64,000 bases of DNA from Parachitinimonas caeni (GTDB taxonomy: Bacteria; Pseudomonadota; Gammaproteobacteria; Burkholderiales; Chitinimonadaceae), in NCBI RefSeq assembly GCF_030129945.1, contig NZ_JARRAF010000003.1, forward strand, positions 124,001-188,000, given 5' to 3'. Made by a program: the position numbers and the translations under genes. Positions 1-12,756 of this stretch are shown here, piece by piece. Under the pieces are notes generated by a model. It ran no database searches. It was not told the DNA's origin and saw nothing but the letters and a program-made list of their open reading frames with translations. The number at the start of each line of letters is the position of its first letter. Position 1 is the first letter of the stretch.

Positions 1-1226
1 AACTGGAAACCGGCAGCTATGACCTGTGCTTTACCGACATGCGCCTGGGCGACGGTCAGGGGCTCGACCTGATCCGTGAAATCAATACTGCAGGGTTAGA
101 CCTGCCGGTTGCCGTCATTACCGCCTATGGCAGCATGGATAACGCCGTCGAAGCGCTCAAACTCGGCGCTTTTGACTACCTCTCGAAACCGGTTTCACTC
201 GATCAGCTGCGCACCCTGGTCAAATCGGCCCTTGATCTTGATCGCGGTCGAGAAGCCACGCGGGACGTTCCCAGCGGCGAAAAAGCCTTCATTGGTGATT
301 CGCCCGCCATCCGTACTGCACTGGAGCTGGTAGACAAGCTGTCGCGCAGCCAGGCACCGGTCTATGTGACCGGGGAATCAGGCAGCGGTAAGGAACGGGC
401 CGCCAGAATGATCCATGCCAAATCCAGCCGGTCGGACAAGCCTTTTGTCGCCGTCAACTGCGGCGCTATCCCCGAAAACCTGATGGAAAGCGAGTTCTTC
501 GGCTACAAGAAGGGCGCCTTTACCGGTGCCGATAGCGAGCGGGACGGATTCTTTCAGGCCGCACATGGCGGCACCCTGTTTCTGGATGAGGTCGCCGATC
601 TGCCGCTGCTGATGCAGGTCAAGCTGCTGCGGGTCATCCAGGAAAAGAAAGTGCGCAAGATTGGCGATACGCAGGAAACCCCGGTGGATGTGCGCATCGT
701 TTGTGCCACCCACCAGAATCTTGCCAATTGCGTCGAAGAAGGCCGCTTCCGTCAGGATTTGTATTACCGGCTGAACGTCATCGAGCTGAAGATGCCTGCC
801 CTGCGCGAAATGCGCGAAGACGTCGAAGCGATTGCCCGCCATGTGCTGCAACGACTGGCACAGCAATCCGGCCAGTCCGAGCCCAAATTGTCGAGCGAAG
901 CGCTGGCCGCGCTGACCGCCTATGACTTTCCTGGCAACGTGCGCGAACTTGAAAACATCCTCGAACGCGCCCTGGCACTTTCTGACGGCCAGCAGATCGG
1001 CGTCGATGACCTGCAGCTGAAAGGCTCGGCTCAGGATATGGAATTGGGCACCTCCGCCGCCATCGGCGATAAATGCCCGTTGCAGGATTATCTCGATCGC
1101 GTCGAAAAAGAGGCGATTCTGGAAGCCCTCGACAAGACCCGCTTCAACCGTACTGCCGCCGCCAAGATTCTGGGCGTCACCTTCCGCTCATTGCGCTATC
1201 GGATGGAACGCCTGGGAATCAACTAG
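1..1226 (+). CDS. pilR: PilR-type sigma-54 response regulator (5' end outside window)
   Basis: NtrC-family transcription activator, truncated at its 5' end by the window; the reading frame is open from base 3. The remaining receiver domain begins just before the phosphoacceptor Asp (codon 36-38, in FTDMRLGDG) and includes the KP signature (SKPVSLDQL). A full AAA+ sigma-54 activation domain follows, with Walker A GESGSGKE, the GAFTGA loop that contacts sigma-54, and a Fis-type HTH at the C terminus (NRTAAAKILGVTFRSLRYR). The stretch around ITAYGSMDNAVEALKLGAF and LSRSQAPVY is typical of PilR, partner of PilS in type IV pilin expression. PilS should lie just upstream, outside the window. Function is by family resemblance. 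A second activator of this class is encoded at 42303. Confidence 0.85.
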   Translation, partial: LETGSYDLCFTDMRLGDGQGLDLIREINTAGLDLPVAVITAYGSMDNAVEALKLGAFDYLSKPVSLDQLRTLVKSALDLDRGREATRDVPSGEKAFIGDSPAIRTALELVDKLSRSQAPVYVTGESGSGKERAARMIHAKSSRSDKPFVAVNCGAIPENLMESEFFGYKKGAFTGADSERDGFFQAAHGGTLFLDEVADLPLLMQVKLLRVIQEKKVRKIGDTQETPVDVRIVCATHQNLANCVEEGRFRQDLYYRLNVIELKMPALREMREDVEAIARHVLQRLAQQSGQSEPKLSSEALAALTAYDFPGNVRELENILERALALSDGQQIGVDDLQLKGSAQDMELGTSAAIGDKCPLQDYLDRVEKEAILEALDKTRFNRTAAAKILGVTFRSLRYRMERLGIN

Positions 1227-1256
1227 GCACTGTGGACGCATGCCATTGGGAATAGG

Positions 1257-1877
1257 GTGATCATGGTCACAGAATTTGCCACCGGACTCGTACTCTTGGT
1301 CTCCGCCCGGTGGATCTCCCCTTGGCTGCTCAACCGCGCCAACTGGTTGGTGCCATTGCTGATACTGGGCTGGCTGACCATGAGCGGCCTGCTGATCGGC
1401 GTTGGCTGGCACTTCGCCCGCAACTCGGGCTGGTGGCATGAGGGTGGCCCGACCCCGGCGCTGGTTTTCGTAGGTGCGGGTGCCATGCTGATCCTGTGTA
1501 CCTTGCTGCCCTGGTTTCGCTATCGACGCTATTTGCGCGAGCTGGGGGAGAAATCCGGGCATTACTATGAATTCGATGGTCATCCGTTGCACGGCGTAGT
1601 CGATGAATACGGCGCCCTGTGGTTCTACGCCGACGAAATCGCCGACATTCTCGGCAAAGCCCCTCAAGACCAGCGCCGCATGCTGATCGGCATGCGCGAC
1701 ATCGACTGCCAACCCAGCGACGACCCCAAGCGCTTTTTGCTCTCTCAAACGGGCGTCGAACGGCTGCTGGAAAAACGCAGTGGACGCTATATCAACCGTA
1801 TCGCCAATTTCCTGCTACGCGAGGTGTATCCCGTCCATAACAAACGCCGCGAAATGGGCAGGCTGGTGATTCATTAA
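1257..1877 (+). CDS. Membrane protein with BRO-N-like C-terminal domain
   Basis: 206 aa from GTG 1257; ATG 1263 is an equally possible start. Three hydrophobic segments lie at about residues 4-22, 30-52 and 68-87. A soluble tail (about 100-205) follows, in which YGALWFYADEIADILG resembles the core of the BRO-N domain of phage antirepressors (the usual pattern is G-x-x-WF-x-x-x-D-V-A-x-x-LG). A BRO-N-like module on an integral membrane protein is unusual, and I do not know its function. The gene starts 30 bp after pilR on the same strand and may be co-transcribed, so a link to pilus or surface regulation is possible but unproven. Composition matches the chromosome. Confidence 0.6.
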   Translation: MIMVTEFATGLVLLVSARWISPWLLNRANWLVPLLILGWLTMSGLLIGVGWHFARNSGWWHEGGPTPALVFVGAGAMLILCTLLPWFRYRRYLRELGEKSGHYYEFDGHPLHGVVDEYGALWFYADEIADILGKAPQDQRRMLIGMRDIDCQPSDDPKRFLLSQTGVERLLEKRSGRYINRIANFLLREVYPVHNKRREMGRLVIH

Positions 1878-2055
1878 GGGGATTGGCTGGCTCGTTACCT
1901 TGACACGCCATTACCCATTTAGCGCTTGGATTAAACGCCGTACGTACAAATATCCCCAAGCCTAAACCCCTTGCCTTCGGGCCAAGCGCCCAGTCATTCG
2001 CCGACCATAAAACCAATGGTAGGAATGAAATAGAAATCAATATAGAGAAATAACC

Positions 2056-2946
2056 ATGTATAAAAAATCATCACTGACGTTATTTAAATTAAGCGGCATC
2101 ACCATTGGCGAATTCAAATCTGAAGAAGATGAGACATATGGCGTATCCCGATCCATAACAAATCTGGAAAACAAAGCGTTTCATGATGGCTGGCAAACCA
2201 GCGAAGAATTAATAGACGCACTATTGCATGCATTACATGACAACAAAGGAAATTACGCAGGCTACAAAGTTGCACAGGCATTAATTCGCTGCAATCACAT
2301 CAGCAACGATGTAATTGAATGCCTGGAACCCTGGAATAAACTTGTTTTCACATGGAAGAGAAATGGATTTACCTCAGAATCCATAGCCCGGAAATTATTA
2401 GAACTTGGCATCCCCCTCAACAACGAAAGCTTATCAAAAATCGATGACTGGCTAATAAACCCGGCCTCTTCGGTAGATAAGCACTACGACCTGCTGAGAA
2501 GCTTGTTTGGTGCAAGGCTATATTTAGGCGACCTGAGAGACAAGCACTGTTATTTTACTGATGACGATTACGCAATCTTCTTTTCCAATTTAGCATCAAT
2601 ATGCCATCCAAGCGTCCCAGTAGAAGAAGTCAAGCAACATCGGAATGACGATCTATGGGCAATTGAATACACACTCAATGGGAGAAAAAGTACATTCCAT
2701 ATTGAAAGCATGGGAACGTGGTTTAACATCGAGGGCATGCTTCTCAATTTCAATAGAATCATGCGTGAAGAAAATAGCAATCTACGTGCTTTTGGTTTTG
2801 ATTCAAGCATGCTTGATGGTGGTCAATATGGTTACTTTATCGTTGCCGACAAGAATGCCTTCCCTCGAATTGCCGAGCAACTTCATTTACCCGTGTACAC
2901 CCATGACACGGATATGGCCAATCATTCATCCCCAAATGATGCGTAA
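2056..2946 (+). CDS. Hypothetical protein, AT-rich orphan
   Basis: 296 aa with no family that I recognise. It is soluble by inspection, with no signal peptide, membrane segment or repeats. The N-terminal third is mixed charged helix and the C-terminal half has aromatic and acidic patches. The gene is clearly AT-richer than its neighbours (many AAA, ATT, TTA and AAT codons), as is its upstream 100 bp, which suggests acquisition from another source. It stands alone between the pilR locus and a convergent diguanylate cyclase gene. The start ATG 2056 lacks a good Shine-Dalgarno; the upstream sequence is A-rich. Immunity-type or defence cargo genes often look like this, but nothing in the sequence proves such a role. 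Confidence 0.6.
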   Translation: MYKKSSLTLFKLSGITIGEFKSEEDETYGVSRSITNLENKAFHDGWQTSEELIDALLHALHDNKGNYAGYKVAQALIRCNHISNDVIECLEPWNKLVFTWKRNGFTSESIARKLLELGIPLNNESLSKIDDWLINPASSVDKHYDLLRSLFGARLYLGDLRDKHCYFTDDDYAIFFSNLASICHPSVPVEEVKQHRNDDLWAIEYTLNGRKSTFHIESMGTWFNIEGMLLNFNRIMREENSNLRAFGFDSSMLDGGQYGYFIVADKNAFPRIAEQLHLPVYTHDTDMANHSSPNDA

Positions 2947-3000
2947 ACGTTCTCCAGTTAAAACATTAAGCATGGGGCCGGATATCTTTTCCATAGCCGC

Positions 3001-3900
3001 TTAGCCATTCCCCTCTACCCGATTACGGCCGTTGCTCTTGGCGCGATACAGGTTGGTGTCGGCCAGCTGGCACAAACGGGCTGCACCGCTTTGATCACTG
3101 CCGGCCAGCGATGCCACGCCCAGGCTGGCGGTAACAATATCGGAAACTTCCGAACTGGCATGCGGTATGGCCAAAGCACTGATGGCTTCGCGGATCAGCT
3201 CAGCCACAGCCAAGGCACCAACCTGATCGGTTTCGGGCAACAGGCAGGCAAACTCTTCGCCGCCGATGCGTGCGGCAACATCGGCCGGGCGTTTGAGTGC
3301 CGAGGCAATCGCCGCCGCAACCCGCCGCAGGCAATCGTCGCCGGCCGGATGACCATAAAAATCGTTGTAACGCTTGAAATGATCGACATCGAGCAGCACC
3401 AGGGACAGGGGCAGTTCGCGCCGCAGGTGGCGGTGTGCCTCATATTCGATGGCCTGGTCAAAATGCCGGCGGTTGTAGAGACCCGTCAGCGAATCCGTAA
3501 CGGCAAGCTTTTGCAGTAGCGCGCGTGAGCGTTTGATCTCCAGGTGGTTGCGCACGCGGGCGCGCACGATGGCGGGGCTGAAGGGCTTGCTGATGTAGTC
3601 CACCGCACCAATCTCCAGGCCCCGCGCTTCGGAACGGGGGTCTGACAGGGCCGTAACAAAAATCACCGGTATCTCGGCAGTGGTCGGGTCGCCTTTCAGC
3701 TCGCTGCACACAGCGTACCCATCCAGGTCAGGCAGCATGACGTCGAGCAGAATCAAGTCTGGCAGAGGGGCAAACCGGGCCCGCAGCAGCCCCTCCCGTC
3801 CCGTCAGGGCAAACCGGACGTCGTAGTGCTCCAGCACGGCAGCCAACACTTCTATATTGGCCGGTTCGTCATCGACGATCAGGATGGTGGTGGGCTGCAT
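3001..3900 (-). CDS. Response regulator with GGDEF output (diguanylate cyclase)
   Basis: 299 aa protein with a PleD-like layout: an N-terminal REC domain (residues 4-120; phosphoacceptor D53 in LILLDVMLPDLDG, KPF signature near 108) joined to a GGDEF domain (about 135-297). The active-site loop GGEEF is intact at 213-217. An RxxD motif (RPAD, 204-207) sits exactly five residues before it, matching the allosteric c-di-GMP inhibition site. It should make c-di-GMP from two GTP when phosphorylated. It lies 47 bp downstream of the large hybrid kinase gene on the same strand, so that kinase is the likely phosphodonor. No EAL domain is present. Confidence 0.92.
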   Translation of the reverse strand: MQPTTILIVDDEPANIEVLAAVLEHYDVRFALTGREGLLRARFAPLPDLILLDVMLPDLDGYAVCSELKGDPTTAEIPVIFVTALSDPRSEARGLEIGAVDYISKPFSPAIVRARVRNHLEIKRSRALLQKLAVTDSLTGLYNRRHFDQAIEYEAHRHLRRELPLSLVLLDVDHFKRYNDFYGHPAGDDCLRRVAAAIASALKRPADVAARIGGEEFACLLPETDQVGALAVAELIREAISALAIPHASSEVSDIVTASLGVASLAGSDQSGAARLCQLADTNLYRAKSNGRNRVEGNG

Positions 3901-3947
3901 GGCGAATCGTTATTAGAAAGTTCTCGTCACGGCAATCGAAATCAAGC

Positions 3948-8195
<4,248 letters not shown>

Positions 8196-8529
8196 GCTGC
8201 CCTAGCCAATCAAAGGCCGCATTGGCCGCCACCTGTCGGCCCGATAGGGTACTGAGCAGTCGCGGTGGTGAACACTCAATCGCCATCCCTCCCATAAACG
8301 CTACGAAACCCGCCAACCAGAGCCTGTCACATTGAAGAATGCAAGCCGCTTCTTGGATTTGATCTTCCCGCCTACCTATTATCGTATGGGCTAAGAAATC
8401 TGCTGGACATCCGCATGGACTGTCTCGGCAGCGCAACGTATTGGCAGAGGTCGGGGGCGCTGCGGGGAAGAGTGACGGATCAGGTCAGACGGGCGGGCCT
8501 GCCAATTTGAAGATATTCAGGAGGACATC
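8196..8529. promoter_or_regulatory. Divergent promoter region between kinase and amine oxidase genes
   Basis: 334 bp without a gene. It must carry promoters for the minus-strand kinase operon and the plus-strand amine oxidase gene. The one plausible housekeeping promoter I can point to is on the plus strand at 8353-8382. I saw no convincing inverted repeat, riboswitch or RNA gene. The strong ribosome site AGGAGG lies about 6 bp before the ATG at 8530. Confidence 0.5.
8353..8382 (+). promoter_or_regulatory. Candidate sigma-70 promoter of the amine oxidase gene
   Basis: TTGGAT (8353-8358) and TATTAT (8377-8382) separated by 18 bp, giving a transcript start near 8389 and a leader of about 140 nt. 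This is by-eye pattern matching only. Confidence 0.3.
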
Positions 8530-10182
8530 ATGAGCGACTCATCCCATATGTATGCCAGCACCCCCAAAGGCAAACCCTCACTCAGGGCGGCTTATGAAGC
8601 ATGGTTGAAAAAGCACGCCCCCGCCCCATTGGTCCCCACCACCGGCGATCGACCGGACCCTGCCAAGATCAAGGTCGGGATTGTCGGTGGCGGTATGGCC
8701 GGGCTCTACTCGGCACTGCTGTTGCGTTCCCGTGGCGTTGATTGCCATATCTTCGAAGCCAGCCCGGATCGACTGGGCGGCCGCGTGTATACCCACCGTT
8801 TCAATGATGACCCGAACCAGTACTTTGAGGCCGGCGCCATGCGCCTGCCTGACATTGAAGCCCAGCAACCGGTGTTTCATCTGGTGGACTATCTGAATGC
8901 CAAGCTACCTCCCGAAAAGCACATCAAGCTGATTGATTACGTGCTGTATGACCAGAAGGGCAATCTGGTGTACGTCAACGGCAAGCGCGGCCCGGACGGC
9001 CAGACCATGACCGTCGCGTATGCCGACCAGCACCCCGAAGACCTCGACTTCCCCCTCCCCCCCAAAGATCGCAATAAAACGGCCTCGCAGCTGCTGAACG
9101 AAGCTATTGGCAAGTTTGAGAAGCTGCTGGCCGAGGACTTCGATGCCGGCTTTGCCCTGCTGATGAAGTACGACAATTACTCGATGTACACCTATCTGAC
9201 TCAGGAATGCGGCTGGTCTGCCGCCAAGGTGAACTACGTCGAAACCATGACTTCGCAAACCAACCAGTTCCAGAACAGCTTTACCGAGCTGGTAATCGAA
9301 AACATGGATTTCTCCAACGCCAAGTGGAAAACCATCGAACACGGCATGGACCGTCTGCCCAATGGCTGTGCCGATCTGTTCGGGCGTGAGCACATCACCA
9401 TGGGTACTCAGGTACACAAAATCGAAAACCTGCCGGGCGGAAAGGTGGCGATTCATCACACCAAATCCGACATGCCAGCCGTGTTCGACCGAGTCATCAT
9501 GGCGATACCGCCCGCAGCGCTGCGGATGATCCAGACCCCGCAATGGTCGGTACCCAAGATGCACGGCATCCGCGCCATGCACTATGAACCGCTCTACAAG
9601 ATCGGCCTGCGCTTCAAGAGCCGGTTCTGGGAACACACGCCCAAGCCTTCGAATGGGGGCCAGTCGATCACCGATCTACCCTCTCGCTGGTGCGTCTATC
9701 CTTCATACGGCATCGGCGACAATGGCAAAGGCGTACTGCTGCTTTACTCGTGGATGACTGATGCCTACAACTGGCTGGCCCAATCACAGGAGAACCGCGT
9801 GCGGCTGGCGCTGGACAACCTGAACACTCTGTACAACGGTCAGGTGGATGTTTATGGTCAGTACATCGAGTCATTCGACGTTGCCTGGTCACTGGAATGG
9901 GCAACCGGTGATGCCATGTTCTTCCCAGGCCAGTTCCGCAGCCTGTTTGCCATTGCCCGTCAGCCCGAAGGTCACGTCTACTTTGCGGGTGAGCACCTGA
10001 GTGTGCACCACACCTGGATCGTCGGCGCGCTCGACTCGGCCCTGCTGGCATGCCAGCAACTGCTCCACGACCCGCATCTGAAACCATTGCGTCCACCGCA
10101 CCTGTCTGACATGCCCGCGCACGACTACGACTACAGCAGCGCTGTCGAAGCCGCGACACCAGAAGCGGCCTTCGCCCGCTAA
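8530..10182 (+). CDS. FAD-dependent amine oxidase (L-amino acid or monoamine oxidase type)
   Basis: 550 aa. The N-terminal dinucleotide-binding fold is clear (VGIVGGGMAGLYSALLLRSRG, then acidic FEASPDRLGGRVYTHRF, about residues 49-97). The C-terminal FAD-contact motif is HVYFAGEHLSVHHTWIVGALDSA (about 486-508). YFEAGAMRLP near residue 98 is typical of bacterial L-amino acid oxidases. It should oxidise an amine or amino acid to an imine with reduction of O2 to H2O2, but the substrate cannot be read from sequence. The first 48 residues are a basic, helical extension without a clear Sec signal. A binding-protein gene follows 108 bp downstream on the same strand, and a kinase operon lies upstream in opposite orientation. 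Confidence 0.88.
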   Translation: MSDSSHMYASTPKGKPSLRAAYEAWLKKHAPAPLVPTTGDRPDPAKIKVGIVGGGMAGLYSALLLRSRGVDCHIFEASPDRLGGRVYTHRFNDDPNQYFEAGAMRLPDIEAQQPVFHLVDYLNAKLPPEKHIKLIDYVLYDQKGNLVYVNGKRGPDGQTMTVAYADQHPEDLDFPLPPKDRNKTASQLLNEAIGKFEKLLAEDFDAGFALLMKYDNYSMYTYLTQECGWSAAKVNYVETMTSQTNQFQNSFTELVIENMDFSNAKWKTIEHGMDRLPNGCADLFGREHITMGTQVHKIENLPGGKVAIHHTKSDMPAVFDRVIMAIPPAALRMIQTPQWSVPKMHGIRAMHYEPLYKIGLRFKSRFWEHTPKPSNGGQSITDLPSRWCVYPSYGIGDNGKGVLLLYSWMTDAYNWLAQSQENRVRLALDNLNTLYNGQVDVYGQYIESFDVAWSLEWATGDAMFFPGQFRSLFAIARQPEGHVYFAGEHLSVHHTWIVGALDSALLACQQLLHDPHLKPLRPPHLSDMPAHDYDYSSAVEAATPEAAFAR

Positions 10183-10191
10183 AGCCGCATT

Positions 10192-10222
10192 CGCCCCCCG
10201 CACTGCGCAACATCGGGGGGCG
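10192..10222 (+). other. GC-rich stem-loop between amine oxidase and binding-protein genes
   Basis: Perfect 9-bp stem CGCCCCCCG / CGGGGGGCG (10192-10200 and 10214-10222) with a 13-nt loop, 10 bp after the amine oxidase stop. No T-run follows, so it is not a classical terminator. It may stabilise the upstream mRNA end or partly uncouple the two genes. Confidence 0.6.
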
Positions 10223-10290
10223 GATTGCCGCGTCAAACCATGCCCGCCATAACCTGACAATCCGGGGCTCGCCGGCGGCAGGAGGAACAC

Positions 10291-11346
10291 ATGCCAACAA
10301 AACTATTCATCCCGTTTGCGCTAGGCCTGGCCCTGCTCTCCAGCCAGGCACCCGCAGCAGAATCGCCCCCCTCTGCGACCATGCTCAAGGTATTTGGCTC
10401 ATGGGATATGCTGAGTCAGTACAAGGACTTCGAAAAGCCGTTCTGGACCGAAGCCGTGCCCAAGCTATCGGAGGGGCGCCTTGGTGTAGAGCTGACACCC
10501 TTTAATCAGGCTGGTCTCAAGGGTTCGGAAATGATCCGGCTGATGCGTCTTGGCATGGCAGACTTCGGCACCACCGTACTCAGTTACGTTTCAGCGGAAG
10601 ACCCCATCGTCGAAGGCGTGGATCTGGGCGGTCTGGCGCCCGACATTGCCACGGCGCGCAAGGTAGCCGACACCGGTCTGCCAGCGCTGAGCCGGCACTT
10701 TGAGAAAAAATACGGCATCCGGGTGCTAGCACTGTGGCCTTATCCCGCGCAAATGCTGTTGTGCAAAGGTCCGATTTCCGGCCTGGAGTCGTTGAAAGGC
10801 CGGAAGATACGGGTCAGCCTGCGCACCACCAGTGATCTGATTGAATCTTTTGGCGCCGTCACCCTCAGCGTGCCATTCGACGAAACCTACGCCAAAATCA
10901 AGGATGGCAGCGTGGATTGCCTGGTCACCGGCACCTTGCCGGCATACACCGCCAAGTTCTACGAAGTCACCACCCACCTCTACAACCTGCCACTGGGCTG
11001 GAGCATGATGTTGCTCGGCGTCAACAGCAGCAGCTGGGACAAGCTTGAGAGCAAGGATCAAACAGCATTGCGCGAGGGTATCCGCAAGCTATCGGATGAC
11101 TTATGGCACGCCGCTGAATCGCAGACGGCCCTCGGCATTGCCTGCAATAGCGGCAGTGACCGCTGCGCGTTGGACACAAAAGGCAGTATGACCATCGTTG
11201 AAGCCAGCGATTCTGATCGCAGCAAGGTCAAACATCTACTCAAACAGGCTGTGGTGAAACGCTGGTTCGAACGTTGCGGCAGTGAATGCAGCAAGGAATG
11301 GAGCAAAACCGTCGGCAAAGTGATTGGCCTTGGCGCGACCCCATAG
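10291..11346 (+). CDS. DctP-family periplasmic substrate-binding protein
   Basis: 351 aa with a Sec signal peptide (about residues 1-23, ending PAAAES). The body fits TRAP-transporter solute-binding proteins (DctP family): the segments YGIRVLALWPYPAQML, LESLKGRKIRVSLRTTSDLIESFGA and DETYAKIKDGSVDCLVTG include the conserved Arg that salt-bridges carboxylates in this family. Four Cys near the C terminus (about residues 284, 291, 329, 333) could form disulfides. There is no DctQ or DctM permease gene next to it, so it may deliver ligand to the TorS-like kinase rather than to a transporter; that is inference. A strong Shine-Dalgarno (AGGAGG, 10280-10285) precedes the ATG. Confidence 0.85.
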   Translation: MPTKLFIPFALGLALLSSQAPAAESPPSATMLKVFGSWDMLSQYKDFEKPFWTEAVPKLSEGRLGVELTPFNQAGLKGSEMIRLMRLGMADFGTTVLSYVSAEDPIVEGVDLGGLAPDIATARKVADTGLPALSRHFEKKYGIRVLALWPYPAQMLLCKGPISGLESLKGRKIRVSLRTTSDLIESFGAVTLSVPFDETYAKIKDGSVDCLVTGTLPAYTAKFYEVTTHLYNLPLGWSMMLLGVNSSSWDKLESKDQTALREGIRKLSDDLWHAAESQTALGIACNSGSDRCALDTKGSMTIVEASDSDRSKVKHLLKQAVVKRWFERCGSECSKEWSKTVGKVIGLGATP

Positions 11347-11375
11347 ACCGGCGAAGTAGCAGGTTGGCACCCTGG

Positions 11376-11478
11376 TTGACCTCCCGATCTACGCCGGGCC
11401 GAGTTTTGGGGTGAGGCCACGCGGTTTAGCGGGCTAAATAAGCGAACCCGGACGACGCCCTGCCCCAAACTCGACCTC
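11376..11478 (+). repeat. Dispersed palindromic repeat, copy A
   Basis: The 19-nt core GCCGGGCCGAGTTTTGGGG (11393-11411) is identical to 15095-15113, and GCGGTTTAGCG (11421-11431) is also shared at nearly the same spacing (9 versus 10 nt). In this copy the element is closed by an inverted version of the core at about 11458-11478 (reverse complement reads GGTCGAGTTTGGGGCAGGG), so the unit can fold as a long imperfect hairpin. A small inner palindrome TTTAGCGGGCTAAA is also present. It lies just downstream of the DctP-type gene. It resembles REP-type non-coding repeats; I see no transposase. Confidence 0.65.
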
Positions 11479-11515
11479 AGCCTTTCGTGGTGGTTGCCGC
11501 AATGCAGCTTACCGC

Positions 11516-11537
11516 CCCCCCGTGCGGGGACGGGGGG
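11516..11537 (+). other. C/G hairpin in convergent gap
   Basis: Perfect 8-bp stem CCCCCCGT / ACGGGGGG (11516-11523 and 11530-11537) with loop GCGGGG. No T-run follows on either strand. It may act as a transcript 3'-end stabiliser between the convergent genes. Confidence 0.55.
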
Positions 11538-11694
11538 TTGCGCCGGATTGGGGCTAGCTGCGGCCTTAACTGCCAGGTTGTTGGCGTGCACTGCAAGCCT
11601 TACAGCCTGCGCAACTTGGTGGAAAATCGCGTGGCTTACCCCTAAGTGGCGCGCTTTTCGCCTGCCATCAGACCCACATCCGACGAAACGCAAT

Positions 11695-11713
11695 CCGAAA
11701 ACAAAACGTCAAC
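11695..11713 (-). repeat. Dispersed repeat fragment C
   Basis: Read on the minus strand, 18 of 19 bases match 15072-15090 (GTTGACGTTTTGTTT-T/C-CGG). It lies 8 bp after the stop codon of the M48 protease gene on the same strand, as the other copies lie after gene ends. Confidence 0.55.
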
Positions 11714-11721
11714 AAAGCCTA

Positions 11722-12756
11722 CTATTTCTGGCAGAAACGCTGAAACGGCACGATCCGATCATCCGTTTCAGGGTGGGTCGATAACCAGCTGGGAATCCCA
11801 TCCTGCTTGCCGGCCTTACGCTGATACCAGCCCTCCAGGCGCCCCATTGCTGTTGCAAAGTAGCAAGGCGAGATATTCCGACGCGGCAGCATCTGCAGGG
11901 CGAAATCATCGGCCTCGTTTTCAAAATCCCGGTTGTACTTGAGCTGCGCCACCAGCACAGGCGCCGATGCCAGCACACTTCCCAATGAGGCCACCTCGCC
12001 CGTCAGCATCGCCGTCACCGCCGACAAGCCTGCGGCCCGCATCAGGCCACGAATACTGTGCCGATAATTGACGTGCCCCATTTCATGCGCCAAAACAGCC
12101 ATCACTTCCCGATCATCTTTGGTCAACGCCACCAGTTCATCCGTCAAGACGATGGTCCCGCCCGGCAAGGCGAAAGCATTGGGGCCGATCTCCGGCGCGG
12201 CCCGGAACTCCAACCGATAATGGTTGGCGTCCTTGCCAGCCAGCTCGGCAAAGCGGCGTAGTAGCTCGGTTTGTCGCTGCGCAGGCAGCTTGCTCGGCTT
12301 AACCCAGTCTTCATCCACCGCTTCCAGTACCTCTCTGCCCAAACTGGCTTCGGTGTTGGCATCCACCACGTCTGCCGCCCGATCGGCCACCCACGGCAAG
12401 CCCCAACGATAGGTGACAAATGCAGACGCCATCAGAATGATCAAACTCAATGCAATCCAACGCTTGCCTGACTCCAGCCGCTGCAACCAGCCGCGCTCCT
12501 CGCCCATCAACAGACGGAAGCCCTGCCGATCGGCGACTTCGATCTGACCTCCGTCAGGAAGATCAATGCGGCGGGCCAGACTCCCCAACTCAGCTTGTAT
12601 CGTGATATCGCCCAACCGGTATTTCTGGGTTCCGTAAGCATGATCGATGCAGAGGTGCCCTGCCTCCAGCCTCAGCGTGACGGGATGGGCATGCGACTGG
12701 GTACCGTCATGCCATTTGGCAGGCAAAGAACTCTTATTGATAGATTCAGACTGCAC
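11722..12756 (-). CDS. M48-family zinc metalloprotease with N-terminal membrane anchor
   Basis: 344 aa. An N-terminal beta-rich domain (about 1-85, typical of the small domain preceding some M48 proteases) is followed by one membrane segment (about 93-113) and an M48 peptidase domain. The zinc motif is HEMGH at 224-228, and a third ligand Glu is expected in NEADDFALQML (about 305). The catalytic part probably faces the periplasm, like BepA or LoiP relatives that process outer-membrane proteins, but the exact target cannot be inferred. It is monocistronic, convergent with the DctP-type gene and divergent from the HIT gene. Transcript end signals are not obvious beyond the repeat fragment after its stop. 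Confidence 0.88.
   Translation of the reverse strand: MQSESINKSSLPAKWHDGTQSHAHPVTLRLEAGHLCIDHAYGTQKYRLGDITIQAELGSLARRIDLPDGGQIEVADRQGFRLLMGEERGWLQRLESGKRWIALSLIILMASAFVTYRWGLPWVADRAADVVDANTEASLGREVLEAVDEDWVKPSKLPAQRQTELLRRFAELAGKDANHYRLEFRAAPEIGPNAFALPGGTIVLTDELVALTKDDREVMAVLAHEMGHVNYRHSIRGLMRAAGLSAVTAMLTGEVASLGSVLASAPVLVAQLKYNRDFENEADDFALQMLPRRNISPCYFATAMGRLEGWYQRKAGKQDGIPSWLSTHPETDDRIVPFQRFCQK

Larger units (their letters stand above)
11347..11721. other. Convergent intergenic region with repeats and hairpin
   Basis: 375 bp between the convergent stops of the DctP-type gene and the M48 protease gene. It contains repeat copy A (11376-11478), repeat fragment C (11695-11713) and a C/G-rich hairpin (11516-11537). 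No convincing gene is present; the open frame through 11494-11784 runs antisense into the protease gene and lacks protein-like features. Confidence 0.7.

Noticed and set aside
1899-1904. TTGACA as a -35 box for the gene at 2056
   Set aside because: No -10-like hexamer at 16-18 bp spacing.
2056-2946. Toxin or immunity gene call for the AT-rich orphan
   Set aside because: No toxin gene, VgrG/Rhs or CDI context, and no recognisable immunity motif.
10291-11346. Complete TRAP transporter locus
   Set aside because: Only the binding protein is present; no DctQ or DctM genes lie on either side.
11365-11380. TGGCACCCTGGTTGAC as a sigma-54 promoter in the convergent gap
   Set aside because: The GC of the -12 box is GA, and no gene lies downstream on that strand.
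11494-11784. 96-aa frame in the convergent gap
   Set aside because: Overlaps the protease gene end and the repeat; no ribosome site or protein-like pattern.
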